DNA of 64,000 nucleotides from the NCBI RefSeq assembly GCF_047300855.1, contig NZ_CP170197.1, positions 2,914,001 to 2,978,000 on the forward strand. The letters run 5' to 3'. Both the position numbers and the translations under genes were made by a program. The notes beneath the pieces are model-generated. The model did no database searches and had not been told where the DNA came from. It saw only the letters and a list, made by a program, of their open reading frames with translations. Of the stretch, positions 18,601 through 26,979 are shown one piece after another (the first letter of the stretch is position 1; every line of letters starts with the position of its first letter). This DNA comes from Sulfuriferula sp047300855 (lineage in GTDB: Bacteria > Pseudomonadota > Gammaproteobacteria > Burkholderiales > Sulfuriferulaceae).

Positions 18601-20114
18601 AGATGCCCCAATTCTTCCCGCCTGGGACGGATACAAGCCATGCTAACTGGCTACAAACTATTGCTAAGTTCGACGGGGCTGTCTGTATCTCACGAGCCGT
18701 GGCCAATGAACTCACTGCGTGGCTCAAAACCTGCGGTCCGCAGCGTCAACGTGCGTTCAGGATCGGTTGGTTTCATCTCGGTGCTGATGTGGAAAACTCC
18801 GCCCCCACCCGCAGCCTGCCAAAGAATGCAGAACAAACACTGGCACAGCTCAGCGCTCGTCCAAGTTTTCTCATGGTCGGCACCATCGAGCCGCGCAAGG
18901 GCTATCTGCAAACCCTGGAAGCGTTTACGCAGCTATGGCAGGAAGGCCTCGATATCAACCTCGTTATTGTCGGTACAGAGGGATGGAAAGATTTACCGGG
19001 TGACATGCGGCGCACCATCCCCGAAATCGTAAACCGGTTGCGACACCACCCTGAACTCGGCAAACGCCTCTTCTGGCTGGAAGGCATCAGTGACGAATAT
19101 TTGGAAAAGGTTTATGCCGCCTCAAGCTGTTTGATAGCTGCCAGCGAAGGTGAAGGTTTTGGTTTGCCATTGATCGAAGCGGCGCAACACGGCTTACCTA
19201 TCATCGCCCGAGATATTCTGGTATTCCGCGAAGTAGCGAGTGAATTCGCATCTTATTTCAAAGGTAGCGAAGCGGCTGATCTGACGATGGTTGTAAAAGA
19301 GTGGCTCATAGCATTTAAAGACAAGCAGGATCAATCCACTCAAGGCATTAAATCAAACACTTGGAAGGAGAGTGCTGAATCACTGATGGCCGCCGTGATT
19401 GGCGAAAAATGGTATCGTCGACTCGTGCCTTCATCTATCCGCAAGAAGGCCATGGATGAACATCTGAACCTCATCCATAGTGCGCGCGTAAATATGGTCA
19501 GCAATTTGCTGCCACCTGGGGACATTATTTTGGATCTGGGAGGGGCAAACTGTCCTCTCTACAAATTGGGTTACCCGCATCGGTTCAAGAAGCTATACCT
19601 GATTGACCTGCCGCCCGAAGCACGTCATGACATGTACAAAGAGATTGTAATTGATCCCAACTGCGACGGTGGCGAGGTGGTAATTAAGTATGGCGACATG
19701 ACGGAATTGGGAAGTTTTCAAGACGAAAGCGTGGATTTCGTCTGGTCCGGCCAAAGCATTGAACACGTTTCTCCTGAGGCTGGAGAGAGGATGTGTCAGG
19801 CGGCCTTTCGCGTCCTCAAGAAAGGTGGCGCATTCTGCCTCGACACGCCGAATCGCAGGTTAACTGAGATTCACACTTGTGGGATCGGTGGCGGGTTTAT
19901 TCACCCAGAACACTGCATCGAATACTACCCTGGGCACCTGAAACAAGTACTGGAGGAAGCCGGGTTTGAAATCAGGCATGCCTATGGAATTTGCGAGATG
20001 CCAAACACATTGGCGACGGGGGAGTTTTGCTATGAGGATTTCGTGTATGGCAGTCAGATTGCTGATGATATTGCCAAAGGTTACATTCAATTCTTTCATT
20101 GTGTGAAGCCATGA
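15654..20114 (+). CDS. four-domain fusion: three GT-B glycosyltransferase domains plus a methyltransferase domain
   Basis: Very large cytoplasmic enzyme of 1486 residues. Domain 1 (about 1-415) is a GT4 enzyme: MRIVLDMQGAQ, then LYSGGADIRKNLHRLI and PSLHEGFGLPALEAMACG. Domain 2 (about 420-825) begins KLAFVSPLPPERTGIADYSA and is a more divergent GT-B domain (VVLHDFFLSGLLAYLEEH, VQFRTLSRGETSAAVLDCMN). Domain 3 (about 859-1240) is GT4 again (MVGTIEPRKGYLQTLEAF, AASEGEGFGLPLIEAAQHG). Domain 4 (about 1267-1486) is a SAM methyltransferase (IILDLGGANCPL, FVWSGQSIEHVSPEAGE). WbdA-type mannan polymerases carry two or three GT4 domains; the added C-terminal methyltransferase is unusual. It starts with an ATG overlapping the previous gene's stop by one base. 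Likely the chain polymerase of this ABC-dependent polysaccharide (inference). Confidence 0.85.
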   Translation: MRIVLDMQGAQTESRYRGIGRYTLSLAQAIVRNRGEHEIILALSGLFPDTIEPIRAAFDGLLPQESIRVWYVPGPVRECGPGNDWRREVAERTREAFLASLQPDVVHVSSLFEGYVDDAVTSIGVFAPLIPTAVTLYDLIPLLNPETYLKPNPKYAQYYQRKIEHLKRANQWLAISESASCEGRDALALPADAVVNISTACDAVFRPMEILEHEKQQLLARFSIIQPFILYSGGADIRKNLHRLIRAYARLPKPLGDTHQLVLAGKMPEGEVAELRQTAKSAGIRDGQLLFTGYVTDEELARYYNLCTVFVFPSLHEGFGLPALEAMACGAAVIGANTSSIPEVIDRQNALFDPYDETAISQKLAQALGDAAFRTELEAHGLEQARKFSWDESARRAVAAFECLHAEREANKSPVHVTVRRPKLAFVSPLPPERTGIADYSAELLPELAKYYDIEVVVAQEHVADAWVQANCPIRDSQWLRANAHRMDRVLYQFGNSPFHQHMLALVEEVPGTVVLHDFFLSGLLAYLEEHSIVQHVWVRALYHAHGYSAVRERYHASNATAVRVKYPVNLQVLQNAQGVIVHSEYSCRLAKEWYGKNFADGWRVIPLQRAPSAELNRAKSRATLGLKMDDFVVCSFGFLDPTKLNHRLLEAWLHSRLAQDARCVLVFVGESHNGEYGAQLLGAMRASGLEKRIRITGWADMPAFRNYLASADIAVQFRTLSRGETSAAVLDCMNHALPTIVNANGSIADLQSDTVWMLPDAFEDSQLVEALETLWQNGERRAALGKRAQEAILTRHAPHTCAAQYAEAIEQFHVRAQGDAHSLVNALANLKGHSPTDAEYRILAQTIAKTLPVRQPVRQLLLDISAMCRTELKTGIERVARALVMAMLESPPAAYRVEPVYLTNEGGIWHYRYASRYILGLLECPSGALLDEVVEPRNGDVLLGLDLSGQMLIEAEAAGLFTYYRNAGVAVHFLVYDLLPVQMPQFFPPGTDTSHANWLQTIAKFDGAVCISRAVANELTAWLKTCGPQRQRAFRIGWFHLGADVENSAPTRSLPKNAEQTLAQLSARPSFLMVGTIEPRKGYLQTLEAFTQLWQEGLDINLVIVGTEGWKDLPGDMRRTIPEIVNRLRHHPELGKRLFWLEGISDEYLEKVYAASSCLIAASEGEGFGLPLIEAAQHGLPIIARDILVFREVASEFASYFKGSEAADLTMVVKEWLIAFKDKQDQSTQGIKSNTWKESAESLMAAVIGEKWYRRLVPSSIRKKAMDEHLNLIHSARVNMVSNLLPPGDIILDLGGANCPLYKLGYPHRFKKLYLIDLPPEARHDMYKEIVIDPNCDGGEVVIKYGDMTELGSFQDESVDFVWSGQSIEHVSPEAGERMCQAAFRVLKKGGAFCLDTPNRRLTEIHTCGIGGGFIHPEHCIEYYPGHLKQVLEEAGFEIRHAYGICEMPNTLATGEFCYEDFVYGSQIADDIAKGYIQFFHCVKP

Positions 20115-21082
20115 AGCTGATCATCCAGATCCCCTGCTACAACGAAGCAGGCACACTGGCCATCGCATTGGCCGCTTTGCCGCGTCAAGTTCCTGGTTTC
20201 GATACCGTCGAATGGCTGGTCATCGACGACGGCAGCCGCGACAACACGGTGCAAATAGCCAGGGTAAACGGTGTCGATCACGTCATCCGCCACACCTGTA
20301 ACCAGGGCCTGGCGCGCGGCTTCATGACCGGACTAGATGCCTGTCTGAGCTTGGGGGCGGATGTGATCGTCAACACCGACGCCGACAATCAATACAACGC
20401 CGATGACATCCCGGCGCTCGTAGCTCCAATCCTTGAACACCGCGCCGATATTGTGGTGGGTGCGCGCCCAATCACTACCATCGAGCACTTCTCGCCGGTA
20501 AAGAAGTTGCTGCAGAAACTGGGCAGCTGGGTGGTTCGTGTGGCCAGCAATACCGACATCCCCGACGCCCCCAGCGGCTTCCGTGCCATGAGCCGGACCG
20601 CCGCGCAGCGGCTGATGGTGTTCAACGACTACACCTACACGCTGGAAACCATCATCCAGGCCGGGCAGAAAAACATGGCCATCACCTCGGTGCCCATCCG
20701 GGTCAACGAAGACCTGCGCCCCTCCCAGCTGGTGAAGAGCATTCCGTCGTACATCAAGCGCAGCATCGTCACCATTGTCCGCATCTTTATTATTTATCGG
20801 CCGTTTCGCTTCTTCGGCACCATCGGTTGCGTGTTGTTCGGCGCGGGCTTTCTGATCGGGTTGCATTTTCTGTGGAAGTACTTGGGCGGCGAAGGCGAGG
20901 GCCATGTGCAGTCGTTGATCCTGGCCGCCTTGCTGCTCGGCATGGGCTTCCAGACAATTCTCATCGCCTTCGTCGCCGACTTGCTCGCGGCGAATAGAAA
21001 GTTGCTTGAAGACGTGCGCTTCAAGACAACAGCATTGTCTCAAAACAAAATTATTGATTTAGAAAACCGTGAAGATGGCTGA
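20111..21082 (+). CDS. GtrB/DPM1-like GT2 polyprenyl-phosphate glycosyltransferase
   Basis: GT2 enzyme of about 323 residues. The GT-A domain reads MKLIIQIPCYNEAGTLAIAL, VIDDGSRDNT, VNTDADNQYNADDI and DAPSGFRAMSRTAA. Two C-terminal membrane segments (FFGTIGCVLFGAGFLIG and ILAALLLGMGFQTILIAFV) follow, the GtrB/ArnC/DPM1 architecture. Such enzymes make undecaprenyl-phosphate-linked sugars used by periplasmic GT-C transferases; a GtrA-like and a GT-C gene lie 3-4 kb downstream. ATG at 20111 overlaps the previous stop as ATGA; an earlier in-frame start at 20099 is less likely. Confidence 0.85.
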   Translation: MKLIIQIPCYNEAGTLAIALAALPRQVPGFDTVEWLVIDDGSRDNTVQIARVNGVDHVIRHTCNQGLARGFMTGLDACLSLGADVIVNTDADNQYNADDIPALVAPILEHRADIVVGARPITTIEHFSPVKKLLQKLGSWVVRVASNTDIPDAPSGFRAMSRTAAQRLMVFNDYTYTLETIIQAGQKNMAITSVPIRVNEDLRPSQLVKSIPSYIKRSIVTIVRIFIIYRPFRFFGTIGCVLFGAGFLIGLHFLWKYLGGEGEGHVQSLILAALLLGMGFQTILIAFVADLLAANRKLLEDVRFKTTALSQNKIIDLENREDG

Positions 21083-21640
21083 CCAAAGTGCAGAGGGGCT
21101 GCTGTCGTCCTGGCTGCGAAAAAATATTTGGAGGCCGCCATGCCTTATCTGAAGGGGAATGGGAATGATTTTGGCGGTGGATCGGGCGCTCTGGCTGCGC
21201 TGGTCGATGCAGACCATTTCCTTGGCGTGGAGGTGGATGATGTTTCGCTACAACAGGCGGGGTCACGCTTCCTGACACGCCGTTTCGTTTCCGGGTTGCC
21301 GGAGGCGGCTGAAAAATTCGATTCCATCATTTCGTTGGCGGTGATCGAGCATGTCAATGCTCCAGCACAGTTTCTATACACACTAGCCGTCCATCTCGAC
21401 GAGTCCACCGCGGCATGTCTTGCCGTCACCACGCCACATGCATCTGTCGACTGGGTTCACGATGTGGGGGCCGCTCTAGGCTTGTTCAGCAAGCATGCCA
21501 ACAAAGAGCACGAGAATTTGCTGGATCGCGCGAAGTTGGAGATGGCAGGTGCAAAAGCCGGTTTGAAACTCATTTCATATCGGTATCGGCGTTTCTTGTT
21601 TGGGGCGAATCAGATCACTGTTTTCGAAAAGGGTCACTGA
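21075..21640 (+). pseudogene. frameshifted SAM-dependent methyltransferase
   Basis: The natural start is ATG at 21075, overlapping the upstream stop by eight bases and giving MADQSAEGLLSSWLRK. That frame hits a stop about 25 codons in. The rest continues in another frame as LEAAMPYLKGNGNDFGGGSG, then FLGVEVDDVSLQQA and IISLAVIEHVNAP, a normal Methyltransf_11-like domain of about 170 residues. The switch falls at a run of six A (21119-21124); one added base there would join the two parts seamlessly (LRKKYLEAA). Either a real frameshift, a sequencing/assembly error in a homopolymer, or a slippage site. Motif I has Gly where Cys is common (DFGGGSG), which is tolerable. It lies inside a tight operon. 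Confidence 0.7.
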
Positions 21641-22293
21641 TGAATATGAAGATTTCAGGCGGGGCCAAAGAAAAAGGGATTGTTGTCGGCAACGCCTATG
21701 ACAAATACGGCTCACGCAACCTGATCGTCAAATGGATGATGGGGGGGTTTGAGTCTGCGTTGTCAGATCTTGTCGCCAAGGCATCCCCCATTGCAATACA
21801 TGAAATCGGCTGCGGCGAAGGTTATTGGGTGCTGCGCTGGAATAAACAAGGCATGGCCGCAAGGGGGTGTGATTTTTCCATGCATGTGATCGAGCTTGCT
21901 CGTGAAAATGCGGTAGGACAGGGCCTGCCTCCTTCGTTGTTCGAGGCCCACAGCATTTATGACCTGGTGGCGAGCCGAGACAGCGCGGATCTTGTCGTCT
22001 GTTGCGAAGTGCTCGAACACCTGGAACACCCGGAAGCCGGGTTACAGGCGCTACAGCGGGTGGTTGGCCGGCATTTGATCGTCAGCGTGCCAAGGGAGCC
22101 CCTATGGCGCGCGCTCAATCTAGCGCGAGGGAAATACATCGCGGACTGGGGCAATACGCCAGGGCATGTTCAGCACTGGTCAAAGGGCGGGTTTATACGC
22201 CTGGTGTCGAAGTATTTCGAGGTGGTTGAGGTGAAGGGCCCGCTGCCTTGGACTATGCTTTTGTGCCGTGCCCACCGGGAGCAGGTGCGCTAA
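21640..22293 (+). CDS. class I SAM-dependent methyltransferase
   Basis: Methyltransferase of about 217 residues starting at the ATG that overlaps the previous stop (TGATG). The open frame upstream of this is inside the previous gene and is not used. Motif I is HEIGCGEGYWVLRW, motif II region LVVCCEVLEHLEHPEAGL, then LIVSVPREPLWRALNLARGK, a pattern seen in sugar- or lipid-modifying Methyltransf_11/23 enzymes of polysaccharide clusters. The stop abuts the start of the following amidotransferase. Substrate unknown. Confidence 0.85.
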   Translation: MNMKISGGAKEKGIVVGNAYDKYGSRNLIVKWMMGGFESALSDLVAKASPIAIHEIGCGEGYWVLRWNKQGMAARGCDFSMHVIELARENAVGQGLPPSLFEAHSIYDLVASRDSADLVVCCEVLEHLEHPEAGLQALQRVVGRHLIVSVPREPLWRALNLARGKYIADWGNTPGHVQHWSKGGFIRLVSKYFEVVEVKGPLPWTMLLCRAHREQVR

Positions 22294-24195
22294 ATGTGCG
22301 GCATAACCGGGATTATCGGCTCTAGTGCCAAAGATGCCACGTTGCTTAACGCGATGGCACACACAATTCATCACCGTGGCCCCGACCATACCGGGATAAT
22401 GCGAGAAGCGCGCGTAGCTCTGGCTATGACCCGTCTGTCGATCATTGATATTGCCGGAGGCGTGCAGCCGATGCACTCCAGTGATGGGCGTATTTCCCTG
22501 GTATTTAATGGCGAAATCTACAATTTCCGTGAGTTGCGTGCGGAATTGGAGCCTTTGATTGAGTTCAAGACTCGCTCCGACACGGAGGTCATCCTCAATG
22601 GTTATTGCATTTGGGGGAAAGATGTCTTTTCACGACTCAACGGTATGTTTGCAGTTGCCCTATTGGACAGGTCCTTACATTTGATGTTATTGGTACGTGA
22701 CCCGATCGGGGTCAAGCCCTTGTATTTTTACCGCAGCCAGGATTCTATTTATTTTTCTTCGGAAATAAAAACGTTTACTCAGCTTGGCTTGGCAAATCAA
22801 GCAAACAGTTCAGCTCTGTACAATTTTCTTGCGGCAGATTATGTATTTAATCCTCATACGGCAATAAAAGACGTAGTCCAAGTGTCACCTGGAGTCATAC
22901 TAGAAATCGCATATGATAACCTTTCCATGTCGGACTCATGTTATCGCTTGCCAGGTGTGGACATTGCAACAGGAAACCGAAAAAAATCTGTATTAACCAA
23001 AGAGGGGACGATTGAAACAATCCGCGGAGAGCTGGAAAATGCCGTCCTCCGACAGACAGTTGCCGATGTCCCCTATGGCTTGTTGCTGTCATCCGGCTTG
23101 GATTCGATGGCGATATTGGCGGTGTTACATAAGCATAATCTGACGGACCACCTGAAGACATACACGCTTTTTTTCCCTGATAGCGCTAGTTATTCCGAAG
23201 ATAAACCCATCAGTCAACTCGCTTCCCGCTGGGGTTTTGAAAGTGTATTGATCCCGCTGGAATCAAAAGATGTGGTTGAACACTGGGAGGATATCTGCAC
23301 GACCTTCGATAATCTGGAAATGCTGCCTACTTGCATGGCGATATATTTTGCCAGCCAAGTCGCGGGAAAAGACATGCGTGTGCTGCTTTCGGGGAACGGC
23401 GGCGACGAATTATTCTTGGGGTATCCCACTTATCGTGCGACCCAGATTGTCAGGCAACTGAGTATGCTGGGCGGTATGTTGGGTGCACTCTTGCCCGTCA
23501 TCGGCAAGGCCATTCATCCATCGGATTCCTATTTGACTATCGGAGAAAAAATTCAGAGATTCTGCCTTGGGTTTTCTGAAGTACCTGAGTTGGCGCATGT
23601 CCAATGGCGTTATGTTTTTACCATTAACGAGATGCGCAGACTTTTGCATGCCGATTACCTGCGTTTGACTGCAAATGAGGTGTATAGGAATCAATTAATT
23701 CACTTCGAAGAAGCAAAAAAATATGGCTTCACTGGGATAGATGCCGACTCATGGGCGGACGTTCGATCATGGTTGGTAGATAGTGGCCTATCGATGTGGG
23801 ATAAGGCTGGCATGAGTGCATCTACGGAAATTCGTGTACCCCTGCTTGACCTTGATCTAGCTGATTGTTTGTTGGCCTTATCCGGGGAGATTCGCTCGGG
23901 CGGAAAGGTGGGCAGCAAGCGCTTCCTGAAAAAGATTCTTGAAGATATCGTGCCCCACGACATTTTGTCGTTGCCCAAGCATGGATTCCAACTTCCCATT
24001 TCTGCTTGGCTGCGGGGTGAGTTGGGCGTTTTGCTGAAACAATTGACCAGCGAGCTACCCCAGAACGTCTTTAACAAACGAGAGATTGAGCGCTTGTGGG
24101 ATGAATTTGAAAATCGGCGCGGCAACCATGCGTTGAAGCTCTGGACATTGGGCGTACTGGCCGGTTGGGCTCGTGCGCACAAGGTTGTCTGGTAA
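22294..24195 (+). CDS. asparagine synthase-like glutamine amidotransferase (second copy type)
   Basis: Protein of 633 residues with N-terminal MCGITGIIG (Cys2 nucleophile), HHRGPDHTG and FNGEIYNFRELR glutaminase signatures, and a synthetase domain with PP-loop LLLSSGLDSMA and SGNGGDELFLGYPTY. The PP-loop has SSGLDS rather than the usual SGGxDS, a change that may alter ATP handling but keeps Asp and Ser. It is clearly different in sequence and composition from the amidotransferase at 4424, so this is not a recent duplication. Starts one base after the preceding stop. Likely amidates a sugar residue or intermediate of the polysaccharide (inference). Confidence 0.85.
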   Translation: MCGITGIIGSSAKDATLLNAMAHTIHHRGPDHTGIMREARVALAMTRLSIIDIAGGVQPMHSSDGRISLVFNGEIYNFRELRAELEPLIEFKTRSDTEVILNGYCIWGKDVFSRLNGMFAVALLDRSLHLMLLVRDPIGVKPLYFYRSQDSIYFSSEIKTFTQLGLANQANSSALYNFLAADYVFNPHTAIKDVVQVSPGVILEIAYDNLSMSDSCYRLPGVDIATGNRKKSVLTKEGTIETIRGELENAVLRQTVADVPYGLLLSSGLDSMAILAVLHKHNLTDHLKTYTLFFPDSASYSEDKPISQLASRWGFESVLIPLESKDVVEHWEDICTTFDNLEMLPTCMAIYFASQVAGKDMRVLLSGNGGDELFLGYPTYRATQIVRQLSMLGGMLGALLPVIGKAIHPSDSYLTIGEKIQRFCLGFSEVPELAHVQWRYVFTINEMRRLLHADYLRLTANEVYRNQLIHFEEAKKYGFTGIDADSWADVRSWLVDSGLSMWDKAGMSASTEIRVPLLDLDLADCLLALSGEIRSGGKVGSKRFLKKILEDIVPHDILSLPKHGFQLPISAWLRGELGVLLKQLTSELPQNVFNKREIERLWDEFENRRGNHALKLWTLGVLAGWARAHKVVW

Positions 24196-24592
24196 CGCAG
24201 TCGTGCGGCGCTTTATGTTCTTCCTCATGGTGGGTGGCGCGAATACAGTGCTGGGTCTGTCCATCATGTTCATCCTCAACGCAGTTAGTCATAACCCCTA
24301 TTTTGCGAATGTGGCTGCGTATGTGATTTGCTTTTTTTCGTCGTTCTGGGCGCATGACGCCATCACTTTCAAAGACATCGAAGAAAAAAGACGATGGCGC
24401 ATCATCCCCTATGTAGCCGTTTATGCTATCTCTTTCCTGGCAAATTATCTTGTTCTGACTCTTGCGCTGAACTTCACAGCATGGCCTGCGGAGGTAATAT
24501 TCGTTCTTACATCGGTCGTCTTTGCTATAACCTCCTATGGGCTAAGTAAGGCTTTCGTTTTTTCAAAGAAAACAAATGCGCACACTAATTGA
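24173..24592 (+). CDS. GtrA family membrane protein
   Basis: Small membrane protein of 139 residues with four hydrophobic segments and the GtrA pattern (FFLMVGGANTVLGL, NPYFANVAAYVICFFSSFW, YGLSKAFVFSKK). GtrA proteins are thought to flip undecaprenyl-phosphate-linked sugars to the periplasm. A GTG at 24173 overlaps the amidotransferase end by 23 bases; later TTG (24185) or ATG (24214) starts are possible. It overlaps the next gene (GT-C type) by 17 bases, so the pair is coupled, as in gtrA-gtrB-gtrC modification clusters. Confidence 0.85.
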   Translation: MRTRLSGNAVVRRFMFFLMVGGANTVLGLSIMFILNAVSHNPYFANVAAYVICFFSSFWAHDAITFKDIEEKRRWRIIPYVAVYAISFLANYLVLTLALNFTAWPAEVIFVLTSVVFAITSYGLSKAFVFSKKTNAHTN

Positions 24593-26684
24593 AAAAAATG
24601 AATGGGTCGTTCTGACTACTATATTCATGCTCGTTACAATGCTCATTTTTTGGCTTACTAGTGCAATAAATGGCCCATTTATTTTTGCGGATGAAGCTGA
24701 ATATCACTGGCTGGCTAGCGAAATTTTTCATTTCCATAAATTTTACGGACATCAATACAACCCACTCTATCCCCTGCTTATTGCGCCAACATTCTACTTT
24801 AACGATTTGGCTACACATTTTTACGCGATTAAGCTCATAAACATAGCTGTGTATGTATCCATTATTTTCCCGGTTTATTTGATGGGTAAAACGATACTGT
24901 CCAGTAAGCCACTCGCAATTCTGCTTGCTTTCGTTGCGACACTCGGTCCCATAAGCGCATACAGCCATCTCGTGTGGGCTGACCCGCTGTATTACACCCT
25001 TATCTGCTGGAGCTACTATTTCATAGTCAGATATTTGACTCGTGAAGAGACTAAAGACATTTTTTATGCCGGGGTGTTTATTGGTTTGAGCTTTCTTGCG
25101 AAGCAGGCAGCATTGTTCTTGCTGATTTCATACTATGTATATGTTGCTTATGCGGCTTTCAGCGGAACCAGGAAGCTTGACAAGAAGGCAATAGGGCTAA
25201 TATCTCTCGGGGCAGGCTTGGTTGTCCTGCCATGGATTATCAGAAACACTTTCTTTGGAGAAAGTGCCATAGGCTATTCCAGCATGTTCACTGTTTTTTT
25301 CGCAGCGTTGAAAAATAATCCACTACAAATTATAGTGGAGTTCACGCGCGGGATAGGGTATTCCATCGGATATTGGATATTCGTTTACTTTGGAGGCGGA
25401 TTTTTCTTATTACTGTTCGCGGCACTCAAGAGTGATGCGGGTAGCAAAAATGGCACTGGCGCGGACAACCCCCTCGCCAAGATTGTGCTGATGCACTCAA
25501 TGCTTCTGATGCTTATCTCAGAGCTTTTTCTTGTCGCCTATGGGAAGACCGCATCAGCAAATGGGCGGTATGTTGATGTGATTTACCCTGTTGCTATCAT
25601 CGTGATTGCCTGGGCGGGACTCAGGCTACAGCGAATGAGCTGGGTGGTTATTGCCGGCTCGGCGTTGGTTTGTTTTGTTCTGCTTTTATTGTTTTCGCCG
25701 CTGACTCAGGTGGAGGCATACGGAGTGGTTAACAATTCCGGTGTTTCAATACTGAATTTCTTTTGGCCAGACCAGTTTTTGTGGCAAAGACTTAATCCGT
25801 CATTGTCTGAGAAGCTGATCCTCTCCGCGACGCTAACAGCTTTATTAGTGTCCATACTTTCGCTTCGGAAGAATGCAATATGGATAATATGTTTGTGTGG
25901 CTTGCTGTTAGGTGTTGGTGCTCAATTTCAAGTCGTGAGACTTGGTAATACGGCCAATCCGATAAACCAGGTATTCCTGGAGTTGGACAAGCAACATATC
26001 CCTAGCGATAAGATTGCAATTGATACCGCACTTCAGGAGAGTTCAATTTCATATCATATGAAATTCTGGCATCCCACGAATTTTGCTGCCTCAAAGTACG
26101 TTGACCCAATTACTCTTGTTAGAAAGGTATCAATAGATTTTGGGCAGCAAGAAAACAAGGGGGGTAGTAATGAGTTGAAAATATGGGCTCCGTGGAATCC
26201 GGAATCAGGTTTCAATGAGAATTTTGGTTCTGGTTTTAGCGATATCACCACATTGAACGCGACAAAATGCCCTGATCTTCCAAAACAAGGAGATTTTGTT
26301 TTTGATCACAAGCCATTGGAGTTTAACTTTTCTCTGCCAACTGGTAGCTATGTTTTAAGGGGAAAATCGGCAGATACCCGGTGCTTGGGCGTCGAATCAG
26401 ATTTTTTCGTTCAAGTTCAGGGTGGCGATGGTGCCAAACTGCATGGCAATGTCGGGTTCATTTTGCCATTCGAGGTGGGTAGTGGAGAGCGAGGGCTAAA
26501 GATGTCCTTGAAGCCGGCTGCCAACTCTATGTGGGCTCTTGATGAACTTACTATTGAACTGCGGAACAAGAATTTTAGCCGAGACAGCAATCCTCAATAT
26601 GTGCTTAGTAAAAGGCTGTTGCCTTTTCCGCAAGTTCTTAGTGTGTTTGGTTATCGCCTTTACAAAACTCAGACGGGTTTTTAG
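24576..26684 (+). CDS. GT-C fold membrane glycosyltransferase candidate
   Basis: Protein of 702 residues. Roughly the first 430 are polytopic membrane (ten or more hydrophobic segments), followed by a soluble periplasmic-type region of about 230 residues. The first periplasmic loop carries FADEAEYHWLA, the DE-type catalytic motif position of GT-C/PMT-like enzymes that use polyprenyl-phosphate sugars. Its AT-rich composition differs from the flanking core genes. With GtrA upstream and a GtrB-like gene at 20111, it may be the serotype-type side-branch transferase (GtrC role). The exact family and acceptor are not recognised. Confidence 0.65.
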   Translation: MRTLIEKNEWVVLTTIFMLVTMLIFWLTSAINGPFIFADEAEYHWLASEIFHFHKFYGHQYNPLYPLLIAPTFYFNDLATHFYAIKLINIAVYVSIIFPVYLMGKTILSSKPLAILLAFVATLGPISAYSHLVWADPLYYTLICWSYYFIVRYLTREETKDIFYAGVFIGLSFLAKQAALFLLISYYVYVAYAAFSGTRKLDKKAIGLISLGAGLVVLPWIIRNTFFGESAIGYSSMFTVFFAALKNNPLQIIVEFTRGIGYSIGYWIFVYFGGGFFLLLFAALKSDAGSKNGTGADNPLAKIVLMHSMLLMLISELFLVAYGKTASANGRYVDVIYPVAIIVIAWAGLRLQRMSWVVIAGSALVCFVLLLLFSPLTQVEAYGVVNNSGVSILNFFWPDQFLWQRLNPSLSEKLILSATLTALLVSILSLRKNAIWIICLCGLLLGVGAQFQVVRLGNTANPINQVFLELDKQHIPSDKIAIDTALQESSISYHMKFWHPTNFAASKYVDPITLVRKVSIDFGQQENKGGSNELKIWAPWNPESGFNENFGSGFSDITTLNATKCPDLPKQGDFVFDHKPLEFNFSLPTGSYVLRGKSADTRCLGVESDFFVQVQGGDGAKLHGNVGFILPFEVGSGERGLKMSLKPAANSMWALDELTIELRNKNFSRDSNPQYVLSKRLLPFPQVLSVFGYRLYKTQTGF

Positions 26685-26979
26685 CAAAGGGAAAGGGATG
26701 AATTTCTTCGTCTGTGGAGACCCCCGGCTTTCCTTCAATAAAGGACGCGGGTACGCGGTTTTCAAGGGGTCGCTAATAAGCTCAAAGTGGGAATAAACCT
26801 TACGCCAGCCAGTGGATTTATTTGAGCATTACAAGAGTTGAAAATCAAAAAAGTGGGAAATCATCGGTTGAAAGCTACTAGCTTACAATTTTAATTACGT
26901 ACATTGCTAGCCACCTCAGGTTGCATCCCTAAACAGCATACATGCGCATGAAAATACGCACCAATATTGGAAATTATAA
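26685..26979. other. AT-rich intergenic stretch
   Basis: No gene, repeat or clear promoter recognised. Several stop codons in every frame; probably carries the promoter for the flippase-like gene that follows. Confidence 0.3.
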
